A stretch of DNA of 64,000 bases from Bradyrhizobium sp. B124 (lineage in GTDB: Bacteria > Pseudomonadota > Alphaproteobacteria > Rhizobiales > Xanthobacteraceae), in contig NZ_CP152413.1 of the NCBI RefSeq assembly GCF_038967635.1, positions 2,604,001 to 2,668,000 on the forward strand, read 5' to 3'. Under the pieces are notes generated by a model, which did no database searches, was not told the DNA's origin, and saw nothing but the letters and a program-made list of their open reading frames with translations. The first letter of the stretch is position 1. Every line of letters begins with the position of its first letter. The translations under genes and the position numbers were made by a program. Below are positions 41,229 through 50,776 of the stretch, piece after piece.

Positions 41229-42460
41229 GCCAGGCATCGACGAGAGACAAACCATCCGCGCCGGCGGGCCCGCTCGCCGGCGTCAGGATCATCGACCTCA
41301 CCAGCGTGATGATGGGGCCCTACGCGACCATGATCCTCGGCGACTACGGCGCCGACGTGATCAAGGTCGAGAGCCCCGATGGTGATGTGATGCGCCACGC
41401 CGCCCCGATGCGCCATCCCGCGATGGGCGCGATGTATCTGCAGGGCAATCGCAACAAGCGCTCGATCGTGCTTGATTTGAAGAAGGCTGGCGGCCGCGCG
41501 GCGCTGCTGCGTCTTGCCACCGATGCCGATGTGTTCGTCCACAACGTCCGTCCTGCGGCGATGGCGCGGCTCAAGCTCGGTGCCGACGATCTCCTCGCCA
41601 CCAACCCGCGGCTGGTCTACGCCAGCCTGCACGGCTTCGGCGAGACCGGGCCCTACGCCGGCCGGCCCGCCTATGACGACCTGATCCAGGGGCTGACCGC
41701 CCTGCCCGCGCTGACAGGTAGGATCACCGGCGAGCCGCGCTACTCACCGGCGACCATGGCCGACCGCATCGTCGGCCTCAATGCCGTCCACGCTATCCTC
41801 GCGGCGCTGTTCCACCGCGAGCGCACCGGCGAAGGCCAGGCGATCGAAATCCCGATGTTCGAGACTATGGCGCAGTTCGTGCTCGGCGATCACATGGCCG
41901 GCCGCAGCTTCGCGCCGCCGATCGGCCCGCCGGGTTATTCCCGGCTACTGTCGCCCGACCGCCGTCCGTATCAAACCAGCGACGGCTACATCTGCGCGCT
42001 GGTCTATTCCGACAAACAATGGAACGCGTTCTTCGCCAAGATCGGCCTTGCGAACGAAGCCGACCGCGACCCGCGGCTGAACAGCATCTCTGCGCGAACC
42101 CGGAACTACGACTTCGTCTACGGCTGGTTCTCGCAGATGATGAAGACCCGCAGCACCGCCGACTGGATGCGCTTCTTCGAAGAGGCCGACATTCCGCATG
42201 CGCCGCTGCACGACCTCGACAGCCTGATCGACGATCCGCATCTTGCAGCCGTCGGGCTGATCCAATCAATGGAGCATCCGACCGAAGGCACGCTGCGCGT
42301 GGCCGGCCCGGCCGCCACCTGGAGCAAGACGCCGCCATCGATCCGGACCTATCCGCCGAGCCTCGGCGAGCATGGCCGGGAGATCCTGCGCGAGGCTGGA
42401 CTTGCGGATGCGGAGATTGCGGCCCTCCTCACGGAGGGCGCGCTGATCGAACCCGACTGA
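41225..42460 (+). CDS. CaiB/BaiF CoA-transferase coupled to TRAP genes
   Basis: TTG 41225 overlaps the DctP stop (TTGA), giving 411 residues. It has GVRIIDLTSVMMGPYATMIL, GDYGADVIKVESPDGDVMRH, GNRNKRSIVLDLKKAGGRAA, GFGETGPYAGRPAYDDLIQG and TMADRIVGLNAVHAILAALF with the catalytic Asp. It would charge the imported acid with CoA from a donor such as succinyl-CoA. It is convergent with the CitE-like gene. Confidence 0.88.
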   Translation: MSQASTRDKPSAPAGPLAGVRIIDLTSVMMGPYATMILGDYGADVIKVESPDGDVMRHAAPMRHPAMGAMYLQGNRNKRSIVLDLKKAGGRAALLRLATDADVFVHNVRPAAMARLKLGADDLLATNPRLVYASLHGFGETGPYAGRPAYDDLIQGLTALPALTGRITGEPRYSPATMADRIVGLNAVHAILAALFHRERTGEGQAIEIPMFETMAQFVLGDHMAGRSFAPPIGPPGYSRLLSPDRRPYQTSDGYICALVYSDKQWNAFFAKIGLANEADRDPRLNSISARTRNYDFVYGWFSQMMKTRSTADWMRFFEEADIPHAPLHDLDSLIDDPHLAAVGLIQSMEHPTEGTLRVAGPAATWSKTPPSIRTYPPSLGEHGREILREAGLADAEIAALLTEGALIEPD

Positions 42461-43315
42461 CTATTTCCTGCGCGACGCCAGGATTTTCTCGGCGGCGCGC
42501 AGATGCGGCTTGTCCAGCATCTTGCCGTCCATCTTGGCGACCCCGGACGGATTGTCGGCAAACGCAGCGATCACCCGCTCCGACCACGCGATCTCCTCGT
42601 CGCTCGGCATGAAGGCCGCGTTGACGACATCGACATGCTTGGGATGGATCACGGCCTTGGCGAGGAAGCCGTCCTGCCGCGCGGCAATCGCCTCCGCCTT
42701 CAGCGCATCAAGATCGTTGATGTCGGTGGCGATGGTGTCGATCGCGACCACGCCGGCCGCGGCCGCGCCGATCAGGCAGAGATCGCGGGCAAGGATGAAG
42801 GGCGAATGATAGCGGCCGTCGGTGCGGTTGCGCGTTGCGCCGAGCGAGGCCGCAAGGTCCTCCGCACCCCACATCATGCCCCAGAGCCGCGGGCTCATGT
42901 TCTCGAAGTCCAGGATCTTCAGCACCGCCCGCGCCGTCTCGGTTGCGACCGTAACGATCCGCGTGGTGCCTTGCGCGATACCCGAGGCGGCCTCGAATGC
43001 ATCAAGATAGAGCGCGAGCTTGTTGACATCGGCGGCGCCGGCGCATTTCGGCAGCACGATGCCATCAGGCTTTCCGGGCATCACGGCCGCGAGGTCACCG
43101 AGCGTCAGATCGGTGTCGAGCGCGTTGACGCGGATATAGAGCTTCTGGTCCGGATTGCGCGCATCGAGCATCTCGCGCGTGATGCCGCGCGCAACGACCT
43201 TTTGCTCGGGTGCAATGGAGTCCTCGAGGTCGATGATCAATGCGTCGGCCGCGGTCTTCTTCGCGCTCTCATATTTCCGGGTGCTGTCGCCGGGAACGAA
43301 CAGGAACGATCGCAT
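42461..43315 (-). CDS. HpcH/HpaI family lyase, CitE-like
   Basis: The 284-residue TIM barrel has the CitE/citramalyl-CoA lyase signature: RSFLFVPGDSTRKYESAKKT, ADALIIDLEDSIAPEQK (metal-binding Asp/Glu), YIRVNALDTDLTLGD, IVTVATETARAVL and MMWGAEDLAASLGA. Members cleave malyl-, methylmalyl- or citramalyl-CoA to an acetyl or pyruvate unit and a second product. It is the last gene of the nine-gene operon; MaoC, hydratase and transferase genes directly upstream fit a hydrate-then-cleave route. Confidence 0.88.
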   Translation of the reverse strand: MRSFLFVPGDSTRKYESAKKTAADALIIDLEDSIAPEQKVVARGITREMLDARNPDQKLYIRVNALDTDLTLGDLAAVMPGKPDGIVLPKCAGAADVNKLALYLDAFEAASGIAQGTTRIVTVATETARAVLKILDFENMSPRLWGMMWGAEDLAASLGATRNRTDGRYHSPFILARDLCLIGAAAAGVVAIDTIATDINDLDALKAEAIAARQDGFLAKAVIHPKHVDVVNAAFMPSDEEIAWSERVIAAFADNPSGVAKMDGKMLDKPHLRAAEKILASRRK

Positions 43316-43318
43316 CGT

Positions 43319-43774
43319 CTATGCCTTCGGCTTGCAGTGCATCAGGCCGGTGCGGCGGCAGCTTGCCACCACCTCGCCGCGCTGATTGGTCATGGTGTGT
43401 TCGAATTCGACGATGCCCTGGGTCGGCCGCGACTTGCTGGCGCGCTTGCCGATGATCCTGGTATGCGCTTTCAAGGTATCGCCGTGAAAGACTGGTTTCG
43501 GAAACTTGACGTCGGTCATGCCGAGGTTTCCGACCGTGGTTCCCAAGGTCGTGTCGTACACGCTCATGCCGATCATGATGCCGAGCGTATAGAGGCTGTT
43601 GAACAGCCGCTGGCCGAACTCGGTCTTCTCTGAGAAATGCGCATCGATGTGCAGCGGCTGCGGGTTCATGGTCAGGAGGCTGAACATGGTGTTGTCCATC
43701 TCCGTCACGGTCCGGCTGAACTCGTGATGGAATTCCTGCCCGACCTCGAACTCTTCGAAATACAATCCAGCCAT
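43319..43774 (-). CDS. MaoC-type hydratase
   Basis: The 151-residue hot-dog protein (MAGLYFEEFEVGQEFHHEFS, TVTEMDNTMFSLLTMNPQPL, HIDAHFSEKTEFGQRLFNSL) has the Asn/His pair of R-hydratases in MNPQPLHID. It adds water to an enoyl-CoA such as mesaconyl-CoA. It is 3 bp from the lyase gene and abuts the enoyl-CoA hydratase, which supports a single degradation path. Confidence 0.88.
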   Translation of the reverse strand: MAGLYFEEFEVGQEFHHEFSRTVTEMDNTMFSLLTMNPQPLHIDAHFSEKTEFGQRLFNSLYTLGIMIGMSVYDTTLGTTVGNLGMTDVKFPKPVFHGDTLKAHTRIIGKRASKSRPTQGIVEFEHTMTNQRGEVVASCRRTGLMHCKPKA

Positions 43775-44551
43775 TTAACGTCCCTTGTAGTTGGGCGTTC
43801 GCTTCTCAACGAACGCATTCAGCCCTTCCTGACAGTCTTCCGTCGACGCGACCACCACGAAGCTTTCCGCCGTGTTCTCCACCGAACGGCGGAAATCGGC
43901 ATCGACCGCGCGCATGAAGGCGTCGCGGCCGATCTTCATCACGATCGGCGATTTCGCGGCCAGCTTCCGCGCGATCTCGCGGGCCCGCTCGAGCGCGGTG
44001 CCCTTCGGCACAACTTCGCTGAGCAGCCCCATGCGATAGGCGGTGGCGGCATCGAAGGGCTCGCCGAGGAACAGCGGGCCGAACGCCTGGTGCTTCCCCA
44101 CCAGCTGCGGCAACTGCACGAAATGGATCGCCGGGATCAGGCCGACATCGATCTCGGGATAGCCGAAGGTCGAGCTGTCGCCCGCGATAATCATGTCGCA
44201 GGAGATCGCGATCGTCATGCCGCCGGCGCGCACCGCGCCGTCGATCGCCGCGATGGTCGGCTTACCCATGCGGTACTGCGTATCGTTCAGCGCGAAATAT
44301 AGCCGCTCGAGAAATGCCTTGGTCTCGATCGCGGGCTTGCCCCTGACGATGTCGAGGTCGAGGCCGGCGCAGAACACCTTGTGGGCGCTGCTGATGATGA
44401 CGGCGCGCACCGCATCATCATCGCGTGCTTTCGCCAGCGCCGCCAGCAACGCGTCGATCAGGGGGATGCTGAGCGCATTCACCGGCCCGCGGTCCAGCAC
44501 AATCTCCGCAATCTGGTTGCTGACCGAGTAACGAACGAGGTCCGTGCTCAT
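43775..44551 (-). CDS. Enoyl-CoA hydratase/isomerase family protein
   Basis: The 258 residues show the crotonase fold: VFCAGLDLDIVRGKP (first oxyanion strand), KPTIAAIDGAVRAGGMTIAI (second oxyanion), GYPEIDVGLIP and LLSEVVPKGTALERAREIAR. Where mitochondrial hydratase has two glutamates, one acidic position is conserved in PEID while the other is Arg/Ala (DGAVRAGG), so isomerase or hydrolase activity is possible. It overlaps the transferase gene by 4 bp. Confidence 0.85.
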   Translation of the reverse strand: MSTDLVRYSVSNQIAEIVLDRGPVNALSIPLIDALLAALAKARDDDAVRAVIISSAHKVFCAGLDLDIVRGKPAIETKAFLERLYFALNDTQYRMGKPTIAAIDGAVRAGGMTIAISCDMIIAGDSSTFGYPEIDVGLIPAIHFVQLPQLVGKHQAFGPLFLGEPFDAATAYRMGLLSEVVPKGTALERAREIARKLAAKSPIVMKIGRDAFMRAVDADFRRSVENTAESFVVVASTEDCQEGLNAFVEKRTPNYKGR

Positions 44552-45774
44552 GATGTCTTGCCTCCTGTCATCGCTTTGGCCTGCCGCACCGCGCCCGACA
44601 GCAGCAAGCCGTCGATCTCGACCGAACCAAAGCCAGCCTCTGTCAGTACCGCGCGGCTATCCTGCCCAACGTCCGGCGCAGGACAAAGATGATCCTCGGA
44701 CAGGCTCGCGATCCCCGGCGTCCGCGGCGAATAGACCGCGCCGACGCCCGGCGTATCCTGGCGGACCGACGCGCTGGTCGCCTCGACGTGAGGGTTGCGC
44801 AGCCATTCGCCGGGATTGAAGATGCGCTCCGCGATGATATCGGCACTGTGCAGCCGCGTCAGCCAGACATCCGTCGGCTGCGTCAGGAGCACCTCGCGCA
44901 GCTGCGGGATCAGCGTGTCGGCCGCATCGGCGCGCCGGGCGAAGTCGGCGAAGCGCGGATCGGCGGCGAGATCCTCTCGGCCGATCGCACCGCACAGCCG
45001 CTTGTATTGCGGCTCGTTCACCAGCGTCACCATCATCCAGCCGTCCTGGGTCTGGTAGGTGCCGGCCGGCACATTGAGAGCGCGCGGCGCACCGCCCTCA
45101 AGGATGAACTCCGCGACCTTGTGCCCGAGCAGTGCCGACGTCGACTGGCAGAGATTGACGTCGATCCAGCGTCCGGTGCCGACCGTCGCACGCGCGAACA
45201 GCGTCGTCGCAATGGCCTGGAACGCGTAGACGCCGGTGACGACGTCGGAGATCGTGGTGCCGACCCGATGCGGCACACCATCGGTGCCGATATTGACCGA
45301 GACCAGCCCCGAGAACGCCTGCGCCACGGAATCCGAGCCCGGCCGCTTTGAGTATGGCCCGCTCTGCCCGAAGCCGCTAACCGACAGATAGACCAGGCCC
45401 GGATTGTCGCGCGACAGGCTCTCATAGCCGAGCCCGAGCCGCTCCGCGACACCGGGGCGAAATCCTTCAATCAGCACGTCGGCTTCCCGCGCCAGAAGCT
45501 GCGCGATGGCGATCCCATCCTTGTGCTTCATGTCGAGGCACAGGCTGCGCTTGCCGCGATTGTAGACCGCCGACAGGGTCGTGTGATTGCCGTAGGTCGT
45601 GCCGAGATAGCGCGACCAGTCGCCCTCAGGCGGCTCGACCTTGATGACGTCGGCGCCATAGATCCCGAGCAGCATCGCGCAATAGGGCGAGGCGATCCCC
45701 TGCCCAAAATCCAGCACTTTCAGCCCGCGATACGGCGCCTCGTGCGTCGGCATCAGCTTGCGTTCGCCCGCCAT
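44548..45774 (-). CDS. CaiB/BaiF CoA-transferase in Liv operon
   Basis: From ATG 45774 (GGGAGGA upstream) the 408 residues follow the family plan: GLKVLDFGQGIASPYCAMLL, GIYGADVIKVEPPEGDWSRY, YNRGKRSLCLDMKHKDG, GFGQSGPYSKRPGSDSVAQA and TTISDVVTGVYAFQ with the catalytic Asp. It is the third such gene in the window and distinct from the other two. It links the Liv-type importer to the CoA-dependent enzymes that follow. Confidence 0.88.
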   Translation of the reverse strand: MAGERKLMPTHEAPYRGLKVLDFGQGIASPYCAMLLGIYGADVIKVEPPEGDWSRYLGTTYGNHTTLSAVYNRGKRSLCLDMKHKDGIAIAQLLAREADVLIEGFRPGVAERLGLGYESLSRDNPGLVYLSVSGFGQSGPYSKRPGSDSVAQAFSGLVSVNIGTDGVPHRVGTTISDVVTGVYAFQAIATTLFARATVGTGRWIDVNLCQSTSALLGHKVAEFILEGGAPRALNVPAGTYQTQDGWMMVTLVNEPQYKRLCGAIGREDLAADPRFADFARRADAADTLIPQLREVLLTQPTDVWLTRLHSADIIAERIFNPGEWLRNPHVEATSASVRQDTPGVGAVYSPRTPGIASLSEDHLCPAPDVGQDSRAVLTEAGFGSVEIDGLLLSGAVRQAKAMTGGKTS

Positions 45775-45815
45775 TTGTCCTCCCACAGCTGTCGAAGAGC
45801 CCTATTCTCTTGGGT

Positions 45816-45856
45816 ATGATCTTATCGGAAAACCGCTGCGCACTTTTCCGGATCAT
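45816..45856. repeat. Imperfect palindromic repeat in operon spacer
   Basis: ATGATC...CGGAAAA, an 11-base centre, then TTTTCCG...GATCAT form nested inverted arms. I associate the word CGGAAAACCGCT with a dispersed Bradyrhizobium repeat; a related stretch (GGAAACCGCTT, GCATGATCCGG) lies near 16932-16970. It sits between livF-like stop and the transferase start and could form an mRNA stem. Confidence 0.6.
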
Positions 45857-45859
45857 GCC

Positions 45860-46572
<713 letters not shown>

Positions 46573-46576
<4 letters not shown>

Positions 46577-47331
46577 ACCACCGCTCCCGCGTGGTCGTCG
46601 CTGCCGAGATAGGCCTCGATGACGGCTTCATTCCTGCGGATCGCATCAGGCGTCCCGGTCGCCAGGATCCGGCCGTAACACAGCACAACGATCTCAGGTG
46701 CGATCTTGAACACGATATCCATGTCGTGCTCGATGAACACGACGGTGATCTTCTGCTTCTCCCAGAGCTCGCGCACCTTGTCGATCATGCGCCAGCGCTC
46801 CTCGGTGCCCATGCCGGCTGTCGGCTCATCGAGCAGCAGCACCTTGGGATCGAGCACCAGCGCGAGCGCGATATCGAGCAGCTTCTGGTCGCCATGCGAT
46901 AGCGTCGCCGCGGTCCTGTTGCGCTTACCGGCGAGGCCGAGCAGCTCCATCGCATGCTCGGCGCGGTCGCGCGTCTCGGCCAATGGAAAGCGGCGATGCA
47001 TCACACCAGCGCGGCGCTGATCGGCACAGACCGCCGCCAGCATCGTCTCCTCGACCGTTAGCGACGGGAAGATGCTCGCGACCTGGAAGGCGCGGCCGAT
47101 GCCGTGGCGCACGATCTCTGGCGGCGTCTTCCCCGCCATGTCGACGCCATTGAGCAGGATCTGACCGGCATCCGGCCGCAGCGCGCCGGTGATCAAGTTG
47201 AAGAAGGTGCTCTTGCCGGCCCCGTTGGGACCGATCACGGCGGTGAGCGAACCGTCGGCGAAGTCGAGCGAGACGTTGTCGGTCGCCTTGACGCCGCCGA
47301 AGGATTTCGAGAGGGCGCGAATTTCCAGCAT
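46573..47331 (-). CDS. Liv-type ABC ATPase (LivG family)
   Basis: From ATG 47331 the 252 residues have Walker A VIGPNGAGKSTFFNLITGAL, GIGRAFQVASIFPSLTVEET, signature-like ATLSHGDQKLLDIALALVLD and Walker B VLLLDEPTAGMG. The signature has HGDQ in place of GGQQ, as in many LivG proteins. Earlier in-frame starts belong to the LivM-like gene and are not used. Confidence 0.9.
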
Positions 47332-47333
47332 GG

Positions 47334-48353
47334 CTAGCCGCGCCCCTCGCCACGACGCTGCGCGAACCATTCGACAACGAAGTCCATCAAGCCCTTTCGC
47401 AGACCGATGGCGAAGAACAGGATCACGATGCCGAGTACGATACCGTGATACTCGGTCAGGCGGGTGACGGTGTCGTTGAGGATCAGCAGCAGCACCGTTC
47501 CGACCATCGGCCCGAGGAAGGTCGTGACGCCGCCGAGCATGTTGATGAAGATGCCCTCGCCCGAGATTGTCCAGTAGGCGAATTCGGGATAGGCCCCGGA
47601 GACGAACAGCGCCATGATGATGCCCCCAGTCGCCGCGAACAGCGCCGCTAGCACGAAGATAGTCAGCTTCGCGCGCCAGACATCGATGCCGATGAAGCTC
47701 GCCCGCGTGGCATTGTCGCGGATCATGCGCAGCGTGTAGCCGAACGGCGACTGCGCGATCTGGCGCATCAGGAACAGCCCGATCACCAGCAGCGCGCAGC
47801 TCGTGATGTAGAGATGCAGATGGTTCGAGAGGTCGATGCCGAGAAACGGCGGCCGCGGAATGCCGCCGCGCAGTCCCTGGTCGCCGCCGGTCAGCGACTG
47901 CCACGACAGGATGGTCGAATGAATCAGCATCTGGAACGCCAGCGTGACGAAGGCGAAATAGATCTCCTTCAGCCGCACGCAGATCGCGCCGATGACGACG
48001 GCGACGACGAAAGTCATCGCCAGCGTGGCGACGAAGGCCACCGGGATCGGCACACCGGTCTTCTGCATCATGAGGCCGAAACCATAGGCGCCGAGGCCGA
48101 AGAACATGCCATGCCCGAACGAGATCAGTCCGGTGTAGCCGACCAGAAGGTTGAGCGACGTCGCGAACAATCCGTAGGCTGCGCAGCGGATCACGAAGTC
48201 GAGCAGCTGCTTGCTGCCGAACGCCATCGGCAGCAGCGCGAGCAGCACAAAGGCCGCGAGCGCGATCAGCACATCGCGATAGCGCTGCGGCCTGGCGTCG
48301 ATCCGGGGCACCTCGAGGGGCTGCGCGCCCTGCCCGGCCTGCAACTCGGTCAT
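47334..48353 (-). CDS. Liv-type ABC permease (LivM family)
   Basis: The 339 residues have ~10 membrane segments and the LivM features SLNLLVGYTGLISFGHGMFF, GLGAYGFGLM, RLKEIYFAFVTLAFQM and SPFGYTLRMIRDNATRASFI. A 25-residue cytoplasmic lead precedes the first segment. It is 3 bp from the LivG-like gene and overlaps the LivH-like gene. Confidence 0.9.
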   Translation of the reverse strand: MTELQAGQGAQPLEVPRIDARPQRYRDVLIALAAFVLLALLPMAFGSKQLLDFVIRCAAYGLFATSLNLLVGYTGLISFGHGMFFGLGAYGFGLMMQKTGVPIPVAFVATLAMTFVVAVVIGAICVRLKEIYFAFVTLAFQMLIHSTILSWQSLTGGDQGLRGGIPRPPFLGIDLSNHLHLYITSCALLVIGLFLMRQIAQSPFGYTLRMIRDNATRASFIGIDVWRAKLTIFVLAALFAATGGIIMALFVSGAYPEFAYWTISGEGIFINMLGGVTTFLGPMVGTVLLLILNDTVTRLTEYHGIVLGIVILFFAIGLRKGLMDFVVEWFAQRRGEGRG

Positions 48354-49261
48354 GCGACCTCCTTGCCGAACAGGCCGGTCGGACGCGACACCAGCACGAT
48401 CACCATGAAGAGATACATCAGCCCCTCGGTGAACAACGGGAAGCCGAGCGATCCGAAGGAACGGATCAGGCCGATCAGGAGCGCACCGATGAGCGCGCCC
48501 AGGATCGAGCCCATGCCGCCGATGACGGTGACGATGAAGGACTCGATCAAGACCGAGAAACCCATGCCCGGCGTCAGCGAGCGCACCGGCGCGGCAAGCG
48601 CTCCGGCCAGCCCCGCCAGCATGCCGCCGAGCGCGAACACGCCGCCATAGATCAGCCCGGTGTTGATGCCGAGCGCCGACACCATCCCGGGATTGTGCGC
48701 AGCCGCACGGATCACCTTGCCGATCCGGGAACGCGCCAGCCCCAGCCCGAGAACCGCCGCGGCCACGAGCGCCACCCCGATCAGCAGAAGATAGTATGGC
48801 GGCACTACGCCGCCGGCGATGAACAGCGGCGGCACCTGGAACGCTGCCGGCATACCCATTGACCTGAATTCAGGCCCCCAGATCATGCGGACGACATCGT
48901 CGAAGATCAGCACAAAGGCGTAGCAAACCAGAAGCTGCATCAGCACATCGCGGCCGTAGACGCGGCTCATGAAGGCGCGTTCGAAAATCAGACCGAGGAG
49001 CGCGGTGCCGACGGCGCCGCTCAGGATCGCCAGCGCAAAGCTGCCGGTGAGCTGGTAGGCCGTCATCGCGAAATAGGCGCCGAACATATAGAAGGCGCCG
49101 TGGCTGAAATTGACCACCTTGAGCACGCCGAAGATCAGCGTCAGCCCGACGGCGACAAGAAACAGCAGCATGCCGATGATCAAGCCGCTGGTGGTCTGCG
49201 TCACCAGGCATGCAGGACTGCTGAGGCAACTGGCGAGCGCGTCGAGGTCCACGGGAATCAT
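48350..49261 (-). CDS. Liv-type ABC permease (LivH family)
   Basis: The 303 residues have LivH motifs: GLIIGMLLFLVAVGLTLIFG, VLKVVNFSHGAFYMFGAYFA, RVYGRDVLMQLLVCYAFVLI and GMGFSVLIESFIVTVIGGMG. The N-terminal LACLSSPACLVTQTT is unusual (two cysteines). It pairs with the LivM-like subunit in the membrane. Confidence 0.9.
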   Translation of the reverse strand: MIPVDLDALASCLSSPACLVTQTTSGLIIGMLLFLVAVGLTLIFGVLKVVNFSHGAFYMFGAYFAMTAYQLTGSFALAILSGAVGTALLGLIFERAFMSRVYGRDVLMQLLVCYAFVLIFDDVVRMIWGPEFRSMGMPAAFQVPPLFIAGGVVPPYYLLLIGVALVAAAVLGLGLARSRIGKVIRAAAHNPGMVSALGINTGLIYGGVFALGGMLAGLAGALAAPVRSLTPGMGFSVLIESFIVTVIGGMGSILGALIGALLIGLIRSFGSLGFPLFTEGLMYLFMVIVLVSRPTGLFGKEVA

Positions 49262-49347
49262 CCATTACGGCGGGCCGCAACGCCGGCGCGCGACAAACAT
49301 CAGATGCAAGGCGGAGACAGCACGCGGCCTCCGCCCCCGCATGCGGA

Positions 49348-50607
49348 TCAGGTGTAGCCCTTGCTCTTCTTCCACTCGGCTTCGAGTTCGAAGATGGTCT
49401 TCCAGTCTCCGGCCTTGACGTCGGGCACGTAGGGCTCCTGCGGGATCGTGGTGCCCCAGCCGATCGCGTAGCCGACCAGCGTGTGGTCGTCGGCGCGCAT
49501 TGTGACGGTGCCGTCGGCACCGAACGGGCATTTGATGGTGAGGCCCGTGAGGGCCTCTGCGACCTTCTTGCCGTCGGTCGAGTTCGCCTTCTTGACGGCC
49601 TCGGTGAGGAACATGACCGCCGTCGCGTTCTGCCAGGACCAGTTGGTCGGATACTCGTTGTACTTCGCCTTGTAGGCATCGCCCCAGGCTGCATTCTCCG
49701 GCGTTGGCGGGAATGTCTTGATGTAACGGTCGCCGGAGTGGATGCCCTTGGGCAGGTTCTTCACCACCGTGAGCGCGGTGTAGTCGGCCATGTTGACCGC
49801 GAACACCTCCATCTGGTTGAACATCGCGTAGATGTTGGCCTGGTCGATGTAGGACGTGAGATCGCCACCCCACAGGCAGGAATAGAGCGCCTGCGGCTTG
49901 GCCTGCAGGATCTTGGTCACCACCTCGGTGTAATCGGGCTGGAACAGCTTCGGCCAGGATTCGCTGATGATCTCGACATCGGGCGCGAACTTCTTCAGGT
50001 ACAGCACGAACTCGCCGGTCGTATCGCGGCCATAGGCGTAGTCGGGCGAGCAGGTCGCCCACTTCTTCAGGCCCTTGGCCTTGGCGATCCCTGCCGCATA
50101 GCCGGCGCCGACGATCGAGTCATGAATGCCCTGCCGCACGCAGCGGAAGGCGTTCGGGATGTGCTGCTTGGGATCGGCCGTCAGCGACGATGCTTCCGAG
50201 CAGGTGTGGATGCAGAGCACGCCGAGATCGCGCGCCACCTCGTGGACCGCGAACGATCCCGACGATGCCTCGCCATCGAGCAGCATCTCGCAGCCGTCGG
50301 TGTTGACGAGCTCGCGCGCAATCCGCGCGGCTTCCTGCGGCTGTCCCTTGGAATCGCGGATCACCATCTCGATCTGCCGCCCGGCAAGGCCGCCTGCGGC
50401 ATTGACCTTCTCGACTTCCAGCATCACCGCATTGCGCGAGGACGTCCCGAGTTGCGCGACGCGACCCGACAGAATGGTCGGCATGCCGATCTTGATGGTC
50501 TTGGCCTGTGCGCGCGCCGCCCATGGCGCAGCAAAGCTCACCGCACCGGCGCCCATCAGCGCAAGCGTCGAGCGCCGGCTGATGCCCGGTTTCCGGGTCC
50601 TCGTCAT
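49348..50607 (-). CDS. Liv-type periplasmic binding protein, Tat-type signal
   Basis: From ATG 50607 (GGGAGGGG upstream) the 419 residues start with a twin-arginine-like signal (SRRSTLALMGAGAVSFAAPW then AARAQA). The periplasmic domain follows: IKIGMPTILSGRVAQLGTSS, NAAGGLAGRQIEMVIRDSKG, QPQEAARIARELVNTDGCEM and ATCSPDYAYGRDTTGEFVLY. It belongs to the branched-chain/amide-binding family, substrate unknown. It heads the nine-gene operon, 86 bp from the permease gene. Confidence 0.88.
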   Translation of the reverse strand: MTRTRKPGISRRSTLALMGAGAVSFAAPWAARAQAKTIKIGMPTILSGRVAQLGTSSRNAVMLEVEKVNAAGGLAGRQIEMVIRDSKGQPQEAARIARELVNTDGCEMLLDGEASSGSFAVHEVARDLGVLCIHTCSEASSLTADPKQHIPNAFRCVRQGIHDSIVGAGYAAGIAKAKGLKKWATCSPDYAYGRDTTGEFVLYLKKFAPDVEIISESWPKLFQPDYTEVVTKILQAKPQALYSCLWGGDLTSYIDQANIYAMFNQMEVFAVNMADYTALTVVKNLPKGIHSGDRYIKTFPPTPENAAWGDAYKAKYNEYPTNWSWQNATAVMFLTEAVKKANSTDGKKVAEALTGLTIKCPFGADGTVTMRADDHTLVGYAIGWGTTIPQEPYVPDVKAGDWKTIFELEAEWKKSKGYT

Positions 50608-50776
50608 ATTCCCCTCCCTGTCGGGTTCGCGTTCCCAAATCCCTGTCGGAGATCGTTTCGTCTCCATGGCCGCGATGTTTTCAGAGCAAGGGGGGTGACG
50701 TCAAGCCAAAGATGAACTACGACTCATAATTCATCCAGGGAGAAAACGGCGCCGGAATCGGCCCGACGGACGGCAA
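50608..50776. promoter_or_regulatory. Divergent regulatory region, possible TetR operator
   Basis: This 169-bp region separates the Liv operon from the ligase operon. It holds GATGAA (50711-50716) and TTCATC (50730-50735) as inverted arms 13 bp apart, a possible operator for the TetR-type protein encoded at 52270. The arms are short, so this is a suggestion only. Confidence 0.35.

Noticed and set aside
49483..50715. 410-codon plus-strand frame opposite the Liv binding protein
   Set aside because: Shadow frame; the minus frame has a signal peptide, ribosome-binding site and family motifs.
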